A DNA stretch of 64,000 bases from Arthrobacter woluwensis (lineage in GTDB: Bacteria > Actinomycetota > Actinomycetes > Actinomycetales > Micrococcaceae), in the NCBI RefSeq assembly GCF_900105345.1, contig NZ_FNSN01000003.1, forward strand, positions 1,984,001 to 2,048,000, read 5' to 3'. The position numbers were made by a program, and so were the translations under genes. The notes beneath the pieces are model-generated. The model worked only from the letters and a program-made list of their open reading frames with translations, had not been told where the DNA came from and did no database searches. How positions within the stretch are numbered: position 1 is the first letter of the stretch; every line of letters begins with the position of its first letter. Positions 1 through 6,724 of this stretch are shown piece by piece.

Positions 1-1748
1 AAGTCACCCGCCGGGAACCGCTCGTCGCTGCGGAGCGGTGTCGCCCACAGGTGCTCGGTGGCGAAGGTCGCACGCTGGAACACGGTCGCCTCCGGCTGGG
101 CCATGAGGACCGGACCCGTGTGCGGGTGGAGCCGGTACGCGGTGGGACGCCCCACGGCGTTCGTGGCGGAGCCGCTCCGGACCTCCCAGACACGTCCGAC
201 CGAGGAATCCGCTTTCCTGCGGGCGGCCGACTCCGTGGGCAGAAGCCGTTCCTCCCAGGTGAAGGCGTTGCCGTAGGGGTTGGACGGACCGGTGGGGACG
301 CCCCGCACCTCGACCTCGTAGAGCGAGTTCTCCGGGGTGTCCACCGCGGTCTCCAGACGGGCGCAGAACAGGTGCTGATGCACCGGGGCGAAGACGCCCG
401 GGGCCACTTCGGGGGCGTGCGGGTTCGCGGCGCCGGGATGGCCCGCCCCCGCGAACACGATCCCGGTGGCCTTCGCCTCCAGCTGGATCGTGCCGTCCAG
501 GTACAGGTACCAGAAGAAGCCGTAGTCGTAGTTGCCGATGGTGGAGAAGTAGGAGATGACCAGGCGGCGGGAGCGGCGGACCTCCGTGTTGCCCTCGGTG
601 TCCGTGTGCTTCCAGAGGATCCCGTAGTCCTCCTCGTGCATGCAGACGGCGTGCGGGATCTTCACGGGGTGCCCGTGATCGTCCGCCACGAACTGATCGA
701 AGTAGTGGATCACGCCGAGACAGTCGCAGCCGAGGGTTAGGGCATTGGCGTTCTTCCCCAGGAGGTACTCGCCGGCGTCGAAGTAGCTGATCCAGTAACG
801 CCCGATCGCCGTGTCGCCGTACGGCACCACCATCTCGGGGACACTGGCCCGGCGCAGAACACTGCGCTCCCGCTGACCGTCCCGGAAGTTCAGGGCGTTG
901 AGCACCAGACCCTCCCGGGCGTTGAACCCCACCCGGAAGGACCAGTTCTCCCACGTGACCTTCGACCCGTCCACCTGGAAGCTCGGACCCTCAGGCTGAG
1001 TGATCTCGATGGGCTTGAGGCTCTCACGGGCCGGACCCCAGGCGGAGAGCGAGTAGTCGCCCGAGGCCTCAGGGACGGGCACATCCCCTTCGTCGTCCAC
1101 ACGGATGACGCGCTCGCGGGTGAGATCGATGTGGACCACCAGCCCCTCGACGGGATGGGCCCAGGGGCTGTCGCCCTCGTGGTCGCGGAGGAAGGTGAGG
1201 GACCGGATGACCCGCGTGCCGCTCTCATCCTCGCGGCCGAAGTGGCCCGGGGCCAGGGGCGCGCAGAACGCGAGCTCACGGCGGTCTCCGAGTCCGCGGC
1301 GTTCCATGGCGGCCTGCCAGGACGGGTCGTCCTTGACGATCCGTTCCACGCGGTCGTACTCCTCGAAGAGGTACTGCGGCTGGCCTTCGGTGTCCGTGTC
1401 GATCGTGCGGACCGACTCCACGGTCCCGGTGTCGTCCGAGCCCGGCTCGCCGAGCAGGACGACGGCCCGCGTGGCCTCACCCGTGGCGACGTCCAGGAGC
1501 ACGATCTCGACGCGGCGTTCCAGGGGCGCGCCCTCCTGCCAGCGGTCCAGCCAGGCGGCCTCGGGCGCCAGCGGCAGTAGCTGGGGCACGCGGACCGTGG
1601 CTCCCATCAGTCCGGCGCCCTCCAGAACGGCCCGGGTCCGCGCGATCTCCTCCGCCGTGAGCGGGTCCAGGGGATGCGCCACCTCGCGTGGCTCTGTGGT
1701 CCGTTCCCCGTGGGTGTGAAGAGTCGTGTCCGTGTGCCCGTGCGCCAT
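1..1748 (-). CDS. copper-containing primary amine oxidase (3' end outside the window)
   Basis: This enzyme oxidatively deaminates primary amines to aldehyde, ammonia and hydrogen peroxide, using copper and a topaquinone made from its own tyrosine. The topaquinone motif N-Y-D-Y is visible with its tyrosine at about residue 407. It is preceded by a conserved C-M-H-E-E-D-Y-G-I-L-W-K-H stretch and followed by the copper-binding H-Q-H at residues 457-459. About 582 residues are present. Arthrobacter phenylethylamine and histamine oxidases have about 640-680, so I estimate 60-90 C-terminal residues are missing, including the third copper histidine; this is a window-edge effect. The start is ATG at 1748 (MAHGHTDTTL). 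The gene lies downstream of an AraC-type regulator on the same strand. Substrate preference cannot be read from the sequence. Confidence 0.93.
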   Translation of the reverse strand, partial: MAHGHTDTTLHTHGERTTEPREVAHPLDPLTAEEIARTRAVLEGAGLMGATVRVPQLLPLAPEAAWLDRWQEGAPLERRVEIVLLDVATGEATRAVVLLGEPGSDDTGTVESVRTIDTDTEGQPQYLFEEYDRVERIVKDDPSWQAAMERRGLGDRRELAFCAPLAPGHFGREDESGTRVIRSLTFLRDHEGDSPWAHPVEGLVVHIDLTRERVIRVDDEGDVPVPEASGDYSLSAWGPARESLKPIEITQPEGPSFQVDGSKVTWENWSFRVGFNAREGLVLNALNFRDGQRERSVLRRASVPEMVVPYGDTAIGRYWISYFDAGEYLLGKNANALTLGCDCLGVIHYFDQFVADDHGHPVKIPHAVCMHEEDYGILWKHTDTEGNTEVRRSRRLVISYFSTIGNYDYGFFWYLYLDGTIQLEAKATGIVFAGAGHPGAANPHAPEVAPGVFAPVHQHLFCARLETAVDTPENSLYEVEVRGVPTGPSNPYGNAFTWEERLLPTESAARRKADSSVGRVWEVRSGSATNAVGRPTAYRLHPHTGPVLMAQPEATVFQRATFATEHLWATPLRSDERFPAGD

Positions 1749-1770
1749 CAATTGGTCCTTCCGCGATGCC

Positions 1771-1793
1771 GGGCGCCGGTCCGGCCGGCGCCC
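1771..1793 (-). terminator. GC-rich hairpin between the AraC gene and the amine oxidase
   Basis: A perfect 9-bp inverted repeat (GGGCGCCGG / CCGGCGCCC) has a 5-base loop. It could end the regulator transcript or form a structure in the amine oxidase leader, because it sits only about 23 bases before that start codon. There is no U-tract, so its role is uncertain. Confidence 0.4.
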
Positions 1794-1861
1794 ACTGTCC
1801 CTCCCACGCTAGGCGTTCCGGTCCGGCGGGGGAGAGAAGGCTTCAGGCATGGTCAAGGGCT

Positions 1862-1892
1862 GTGCTCTCCCGGCCAACACGGTGCTCTCCCG
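1862..1892 (-). promoter_or_regulatory. paired direct repeats, candidate AraC-type operator
   Basis: The 11-mer GTGCTCTCCCG occurs at 1862-1872 and again at 1882-1892, exactly 20 bp apart. That puts both copies on the same helix face. AraC-family activators commonly bind tandem direct repeats about two turns apart. The pair lies 114-144 bp upstream of the amine oxidase start and just after the AraC gene. A possible -10 (TAGCGT, minus strand, 1806-1811) lies between the repeats and the gene. The binding protein is inferred from position. Confidence 0.45.
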
Positions 1893-1948
1893 CGCTGTGG
1901 TGCCCGACCTGTGGCGCACGACGGCGGCGCACCCGCCGTCGTCCGGCG

Positions 1949-2947
1949 TCAGGCGGCGAAGCGCATCCGGAAGTCGCGGGGGCTCTCGCCGAACGTCGAC
2001 TTGAAGGTGCGGCTGAAGTGGGCCGGGTCCGGGAAGCCCCACGAGGCCGCGATGGAGGCCACTGAGCGGTTCACGAGGAACGGGTCGGAGAGTTCGCGCT
2101 GGCACCGGGCGAGGCGCTGCTGGCGTATCCAGGCGGACACCGTCACGCCCTGAGAGTGGAAGAGCCCGTGCAGATGCCGGGTGGAGATGTAGTGGGCCGC
2201 CGCGATGGAGCCCGGGGTCAGGTCCGGCGAGGCGAGATTGCGCTCGATGTACGCGTGGATGTCGGCCAGGAGCTTCTCCCGCGGGTCGACGACGGGACGC
2301 TGGGCGCCGAGCGATCCGGCGAAGGCGGTGGCCAGGACGTCCAGACAGGAGTTGGCGATCCGCACGCCGAAGGGGCCCGAGAGCTGATCGAGACTCGTGG
2401 ACACCTTGGCCAGCAGCGCGGCGGCGAGGCTGCCGAGCTGCCCCGGAGCGGCGAGGTTGACGGCGGAGATCTGGTGGATCTGGGATTCGGGCAGCTCGAA
2501 GGTGGACTTCGGGAACATGGCCACGAGCACGCGGGTCTGCTCCTCGGAGATCACGGAGTACGGCCGGGAGGTGTCGTAGACCGCCAGGTCGCCGGGCTGG
2601 AGGAACACCTCGCGTGAGTCCTGAATCAGGAGGCTCGACCCCGCCAGGACGAGGCTGACCTTGTAGTAGTCCTCGCCGCCCTGCCGGATCAGTTCGGGCG
2701 TCCGCTCGACCTGATGCCCGCCCGCCGTGAGCTCGGTCAGGTGGAAGTCCAGGGCCGAGGCGGAGCGGATGCTGCTGAAGAACACCCCGTGTTCCGGGCC
2801 TGACACCTTCAAGGGGACGAAGGAGGAGGAGACACTCTCCCGGAAGGCTTCGAAGTCGTGGCTGCGCTGGAAGCTGACGGGCTGCCCTGCGGCGCCGTGT
2901 ACGGGAGCGTGCATCATGATTCCCATCCGTTGATCAGAGGCATCCAT
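1949..2947 (-). CDS. AraC-family transcriptional regulator, FeaR-like
   Basis: This 332-residue protein has the usual two-part layout. Roughly residues 40-200 form an AraC ligand-binding-like sensor domain with a cupin-style stretch (LQPGDLAVYDTSRPYSV). Residues about 230-330 hold the two-helix-turn-helix DNA-binding domain, ending in the typical ASWGFPDPAHFSRTFKSTFG signature. FeaR in E. coli activates the amine oxidase gene tynA. The adjacent, co-oriented copper amine oxidase here suggests the same role, sensing an aromatic amine or its aldehyde. ATG at 2947 is used as start; an in-frame ATG at 2926 is also possible. The inducer is unknown. Confidence 0.88.
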   Translation of the reverse strand: MDASDQRMGIMMHAPVHGAAGQPVSFQRSHDFEAFRESVSSSFVPLKVSGPEHGVFFSSIRSASALDFHLTELTAGGHQVERTPELIRQGGEDYYKVSLVLAGSSLLIQDSREVFLQPGDLAVYDTSRPYSVISEEQTRVLVAMFPKSTFELPESQIHQISAVNLAAPGQLGSLAAALLAKVSTSLDQLSGPFGVRIANSCLDVLATAFAGSLGAQRPVVDPREKLLADIHAYIERNLASPDLTPGSIAAAHYISTRHLHGLFHSQGVTVSAWIRQQRLARCQRELSDPFLVNRSVASIAASWGFPDPAHFSRTFKSTFGESPRDFRMRFAA

Positions 2948-2980
2948 CGTGTGATGGAGATCTCAGTTCGGTTGCCCAGG

Positions 2981-2986
2981 ATTGTA
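2981..2986 (-). promoter_or_regulatory. candidate -10 element of the AraC gene
   Basis: On the minus strand the sequence reads TACAAT inside an AT-rich patch (CATATACAAT), 34 bases upstream of the AraC start. This is the best -10-like hexamer in the intergenic region. No convincing -35 was seen. Confidence 0.4.
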
Positions 2987-3044
2987 TATGATCCCGGACG
3001 GGGATGAGAAGCCCTGCGGCCCTGCGGCGGGGTACGTGAAGGCG

Positions 3045-3063
3045 GCGCCGGTGTGGCCGGCGC
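3045..3063 (-). terminator. short hairpin after the YciO/Sua5-like gene
   Basis: A 7-bp inverted repeat (GCGCCGG / CCGGCGC) with a 5-base loop lies about 10 bases past the stop of the minus-strand gene. It is short and has no U-tract. Confidence 0.35.
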
Positions 3064-3072
3064 GCGCCGAGA

Positions 3073-3693
3073 CTATTCGAAGCGGGACGGATCGCCCATG
3101 CCGTAGCGGGCGATCTCCGGGTAGCCGCTCGAGTAGTCGATCACCGTGGTGGGCTCGGCGCCGCATTCACCGGCGTCGATCACGGCGTCCACCTGGTGGT
3201 CCAGCTCTTCCTTGATCTCCCAGCCCTCGACCATGGGGGTCTCCTGGCCGGGCAGCAGGAGCGTGGAGGACAGGAGCGGTTCGCCGAGCTCCTCGAGAAT
3301 CGCCTGGGTCACGCGATGGTCCGGGATGCGCACTCCCACGGTCTTCTTCTTCGGCTGGAGGAGGCGTCGCGGCACCTCCTTGGTGGCCGGGAGGATGAAG
3401 GTGTAGCTGCCCGGGGTGACCGCCTTGATGTCGCGGAACGCGTCGTTGCCGATGTTCACGAGCTGGCCCATCTGGGCGAAGCTGCTGCAGACCAGGGTGA
3501 AGTGGTGCTTGTCATCCAGGTGCCGGATCTGGCGGATGCGGTTGAGCGCGTCCTGATTGCCGAGAGCGGCGCCGAGCGCGTAACAGGAGTCGGTCGGGTA
3601 GGCCACCAGACCGCCGTCGCGGATGATCTGCACCACCTGCTGCACGAGGCGGGGCTGTGGGTCCAGAGGGTGAATGTCGAAATAGCGGGCCAT
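3073..3693 (-). CDS. YciO/YrdC/Sua5-family L-threonylcarbamoyladenylate synthase-like protein
   Basis: This 206-residue protein belongs to the YrdC/Sua5 fold. True Sua5/TsaC makes threonylcarbamoyl-AMP for the t6A modification of tRNA. The N-terminus MARYFDIHPL and the TDSCYALGAAL motif at about residues 33-43 are characteristic of the YciO branch, whose exact role is less certain than that of TsaC. Another paralogue may therefore do t6A synthesis in this organism. I chose ATG at 3693 because the RYFDIHP start is conserved; an upstream ATG at 3705 would add four residues. It is divergent from the next gene with a short shared promoter space. Confidence 0.85.
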   Translation of the reverse strand: MARYFDIHPLDPQPRLVQQVVQIIRDGGLVAYPTDSCYALGAALGNQDALNRIRQIRHLDDKHHFTLVCSSFAQMGQLVNIGNDAFRDIKAVTPGSYTFILPATKEVPRRLLQPKKKTVGVRIPDHRVTQAILEELGEPLLSSTLLLPGQETPMVEGWEIKEELDHQVDAVIDAGECGAEPTTVIDYSSGYPEIARYGMGDPSRFE

Positions 3694-3731
3694 GCTTCTG
3701 AGCATACGTCGGCTCCGGTAGCGTGTGAGGG

Positions 3732-4469
3732 GTGCAACCCATCCTGGATTTCATCGGTCACTACTGGTGGCTGGTTTTCGTCTTCGGGGGCGTCGGCGCG
3801 GGCTGGGCCCGTCGGATGTCACAGATCGGAGAGAAGCGGCATCAGCGGCGGCTCGAGATCGAGCGGATCCGTGCCGGCAATGCCGGCACGCCGCCCGGCG
3901 TGGAGTCCTCCGGCGATGCGAGCGACGGCCAGCAGAAGCCGGCTCCTTCGCCGGCGCAGGACCTCGCGCGGCTCCTGGCTGATCACGACTCCCTCAACGC
4001 CCGCTGGCTCGACTACGAGCTGGACGTCGCCAAGATGATCGACTTCCCCGGCATGAGCGACGTCCGGGAGCCCCTGACCGTGGAGTACCTCAAGGCCAAG
4101 CGCCGTGCGGACTCCCTGCGGCCGGTGGGGCAGGAGGAGCTGAGCCGCGAGGACCTCGACGTCTACCGCGAAGCCGTGCTCGCCTACGGCCACGCGTTCG
4201 ACGTCGCCGAGCGCAACGCGCAGAGGGTGAAGGACGCGGCGTTCTCGGCGGAGGAGCGCGAACGCCTGTCCCGCGCCCGGCAGTTGCTCAACATCGCCGT
4301 CGACCCCGGGTCGACGGCGCCGGAGCGCCAGGCCGCCTACCGCCGGGTCCGCAAGGAACTCGACGGCCTTCTCGCCGTCCCGCAGACCGCGTTCTCGGCG
4401 CTGGAGCGTCAGATCGCGGCAGCGCTGGACCCGTCCCGCCGCCCGGCTCCGGAGGAACACCCGGGCTGA
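3732..4469 (+). CDS. hypothetical membrane-anchored protein with a charged helical body
   Basis: I do not recognise this 245-residue protein. It starts with GTG. Residues about 5-25 form one hydrophobic segment (HYWWLVFVFGGVGAGW), followed by a basic patch and a low-complexity linker to about residue 75. The rest is highly charged and probably mostly alpha-helical. It looks like an N-terminally anchored protein with its bulk in the cytoplasm. It is divergent from the YciO-like gene and lies just upstream of the phosphate transporter on the same strand, with 58 bases between them. No catalytic motif was seen. Confidence 0.7.
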   Translation: MQPILDFIGHYWWLVFVFGGVGAGWARRMSQIGEKRHQRRLEIERIRAGNAGTPPGVESSGDASDGQQKPAPSPAQDLARLLADHDSLNARWLDYELDVAKMIDFPGMSDVREPLTVEYLKAKRRADSLRPVGQEELSREDLDVYREAVLAYGHAFDVAERNAQRVKDAAFSAEERERLSRARQLLNIAVDPGSTAPERQAAYRRVRKELDGLLAVPQTAFSALERQIAAALDPSRRPAPEEHPG

Positions 4470-4515
4470 GCGCGCCGGCGGTTCACCGGATTTTCATGCT
4501 TCCGTCAACTGCCCT

Positions 4516-4521
4516 TAACAT
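4516..4521 (+). promoter_or_regulatory. candidate -10 of the phosphate transporter gene (leaderless)
   Basis: TAACAT ends 6 bases before the GTG at 4528, with a weak TTTCAT -35-like hexamer at 4492-4497, 18 bases upstream. Transcription would begin at or next to the start codon, which would make the mRNA leaderless. This supports the 4528 start over GTG 4579, where no Shine-Dalgarno sequence is seen. Confidence 0.4.
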
Positions 4522-4527
4522 AGCGAT

Positions 4528-5790
4528 GTGGCGTCCCTGCGCGCTGCGGCTGACTCACGACATACAGATTGGGCCCGGGTGGACGTCACCTTCATGGCAG
4601 CGCTGGTTATTGTGCTGGCTCTGTTCTTCGATTTCACAAATGGTTTCCACGACACCGCGAACGCCATGGCGACACCCATCGCCACCGGCGCCATCAAACC
4701 CAAGACGGCCGTCGCTCTCGCCGCGGCGCTGAACCTGGTGGGAGCCTTCCTCTCCACCGAGGTCGCCAAGACCGTGTCGGGCGGGATCATCCGGGAAGGC
4801 TCGGACGGGGTGCACATCACCCCGGAGATCATCTTCGCCGGCCTGATGGGGGCGATCCTCTGGAACATGTTCACCTGGCTCAAGGGCCTGCCGTCCAGTT
4901 CCTCACACGCCCTGTTCGGCGGCCTCATCGGCGCGGCCGTGGTCGGCATCGGCGTGTACTCGGTCAATTTCGACACGGTGATGCTCAAGGTGATCCTTCC
5001 GGCGGTCTTCGCCCCGGTCATCGCCGGCGGCGTCGCGTACATCTGCACCCGTCTGGCCTATGCGCTGACCTCGCGGCATGATCCGGAGACCGGAGACAAG
5101 CTCACCCAGAAGCGCGGCGGCTTCCGCACGGGCCAGATCTTCACGTCCAGCCTGGTCGCCCTCGCACATGGCACCAACGACGCGCAGAAGACCATGGGCA
5201 TCATCACCCTCGTCCTCATCGCCAGCGGCACGCAGCCGGCCGGGTCCGGTCCGGAGTTCTGGGTCATCGCAGCCTGTGCCCTCGCCATCGCCATCGGCAC
5301 CTACTCCGGCGGCTGGCGCATCATCCGGACCATGGGTTCCGGCCTGACCGAAGTGAAGCCCGCCCAGGGCTTCTCCGCGGAGACCAGCACGGCCGCCGCC
5401 ATCCTGGCGTCCTCGCACCTCGGCTTCGCGCTGTCCACCACGCAGGTGGCGTCCGGCTCGGTGATCGGCTCCGGTCTGGGCCGAAAGGGCACCACGGTGC
5501 GCTGGGGCATGGTGGGCAAGATCGCGACCGGCTGGCTCTTCACGCTTCCGGCGGCCGCCGTCGTCGGCGCTCTCACGGCGCTCCTGGTGGGCACCGGCCC
5601 GGTCGGCACGGCCATCGCGATCGCTTTCGGCATCGGCACGATCGTGGCCATGTTCGTCTACTCCCGCAAGTCGCATGTGAGCCATGCGAACGCGGTCGAG
5701 GTGGAAGAGGCCGGCACGGCCGTCCGCTTCCAGAAGAAGAAGAAGGCCTCCAAGGCCCCCAAGGCGACGAACAACGAGGTCCAGGAATGA
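4528..5790 (+). CDS. pit: PiT-family inorganic phosphate permease
   Basis: This is a low-affinity phosphate (probably metal-phosphate) symporter of the PiT/PHO-4 family, 420 residues with many membrane spans. Both family repeats are visible: FDFTNGFHDTANAMATPIATG near the N-terminus and the second GTNDAQKTMGI signature at about residue 215. The ALSTTQVASGSVIGSG stretch is also typical. The basic C-terminal tail (KKKKASKAPKATNN) is cytoplasmic. The start is uncertain: GTG at 4528 fits a leaderless promoter, while GTG at 4579 gives the more usual N-terminus (VDVTFMAALV). Its stop overlaps the next start by ATGA, so the two are translationally coupled. Confidence 0.92.
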   Translation: MASLRAAADSRHTDWARVDVTFMAALVIVLALFFDFTNGFHDTANAMATPIATGAIKPKTAVALAAALNLVGAFLSTEVAKTVSGGIIREGSDGVHITPEIIFAGLMGAILWNMFTWLKGLPSSSSHALFGGLIGAAVVGIGVYSVNFDTVMLKVILPAVFAPVIAGGVAYICTRLAYALTSRHDPETGDKLTQKRGGFRTGQIFTSSLVALAHGTNDAQKTMGIITLVLIASGTQPAGSGPEFWVIAACALAIAIGTYSGGWRIIRTMGSGLTEVKPAQGFSAETSTAAAILASSHLGFALSTTQVASGSVIGSGLGRKGTTVRWGMVGKIATGWLFTLPAAAVVGALTALLVGTGPVGTAIAIAFGIGTIVAMFVYSRKSHVSHANAVEVEEAGTAVRFQKKKKASKAPKATNNEVQE

Positions 5791-6008
5791 AGTGGTTGGA
5801 ACTGCTGCAGGTCGCGGGCGCCACGCTCGTCTCCGCCGTCATCCTGGTGGTGCTGTACTCGCTGGGCGTGCGCCTGACCGCCATCGCGGCGGACGCCGAG
5901 CAGAAGTCGCCGCGCCTCGCGCGGTCTCTCGCCTACCTGTGCTTCGGAGCCTGCGGCGTCGCGGTCCTGTTCGGGATCTACCTGATCGTCCCGTACTTCA
6001 GTAAGTAG
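5787..6008 (+). CDS. small two-helix membrane protein coupled to the phosphate permease
   Basis: This 73-residue protein has two hydrophobic segments (about residues 9-29 and 47-69) separated by a short hydrophilic loop. The start overlaps the stop of the PiT gene (ATGA), which implies coupled translation and a fixed ratio. No PhoU-like or known domain is seen. A role as an accessory subunit of the transporter is an inference from gene order. Confidence 0.8.
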   Translation: MKWLELLQVAGATLVSAVILVVLYSLGVRLTAIAADAEQKSPRLARSLAYLCFGACGVAVLFGIYLIVPYFSK

Positions 6009-6038
6009 ACGCTTCAGCAGGTGGACATTCCAGCGATA

Positions 6039-6059
6039 GGTCGCCCCCTGAGGGCGACC
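6039..6059 (+). terminator. hairpin after the phosphate transporter pair
   Basis: An 8-bp perfect inverted repeat (GGTCGCCC / GGGCGACC) with a 5-base loop lies about 30 bases after the stop of the small membrane protein. Confidence 0.5.
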
Positions 6060-6088
6060 GGCCCGGCGTCGTCGGGCTAGGGTGAGGT

Positions 6089-6631
6089 ATGGGGAAATTC
6101 CAGTACTTCACCGCAGTGTCCCTGGACGGCTTCATCGCCACGGAGACCGACTCGCTCGACTGGCTTCTGAACGCCGAGGAGACGGGGACCGAGGGGCGGA
6201 TCGAGGAGTTCTACGCCGGCGTCGGATGCCTCGTCATGGGCGGCACCACGTACCAGTGGATCCTTGACCATTTCGAGGGCGAATGGCCCTACAGCGGCAC
6301 GCCCGTGTGGGTGTTCACCCATCACGAGATGCCCGTGTACCCGGGCGGCGACGTCACGCTCATCCGCGGGGACGTGGAAGAGTTCGTCCCGGATTTCCTG
6401 CGCGACGCCGGAGACAAAGACGTCTGGGTCATGGGCGGCGGTGAGCTGGCGGCGCAGTTCGCCGCGGCCGGGCATCTCGACGAACTCATCCTCACGGTCA
6501 TGCCGGTCATCCTGGGCTCCGGAAAGCGCATCCTGCCCCTCGCCGGTGGGCCGCGTCAGCTGGAGCTGCGGGAGAGCGCCGCCGTGGGAAACGTGCTGGA
6601 GCTCCGCTACGTGCTCAAGCCGTCCTCCTGA
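6089..6631 (+). CDS. dihydrofolate reductase / RibD C-terminal family protein
   Basis: This 180-residue protein has the RibD C-terminal/DHFR-like fold. Family hallmarks are the N-terminal FTAVSLDGFIA, the central LVMGGTTYQ and the DVWVMGGGELAAQF nucleotide-binding loop at about residue 110. These stand-alone proteins are usually annotated as NADPH-dependent reductases of unknown substrate, and they are neither the housekeeping folate enzyme nor the bifunctional RibD. The start is ATG at 6089, and the gene stands alone between two promoters. Confidence 0.85.
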   Translation: MGKFQYFTAVSLDGFIATETDSLDWLLNAEETGTEGRIEEFYAGVGCLVMGGTTYQWILDHFEGEWPYSGTPVWVFTHHEMPVYPGGDVTLIRGDVEEFVPDFLRDAGDKDVWVMGGGELAAQFAAAGHLDELILTVMPVILGSGKRILPLAGGPRQLELRESAAVGNVLELRYVLKPSS

Positions 6632-6724
6632 GCCGCCACGTTCCGTCCGTCTCACCACGGGCCTGAACCCCGGCCTCTCCTCGGCCCGGGTGAAAATGTC
6701 CGGGCGTGCCACTACGCTGGCAGG

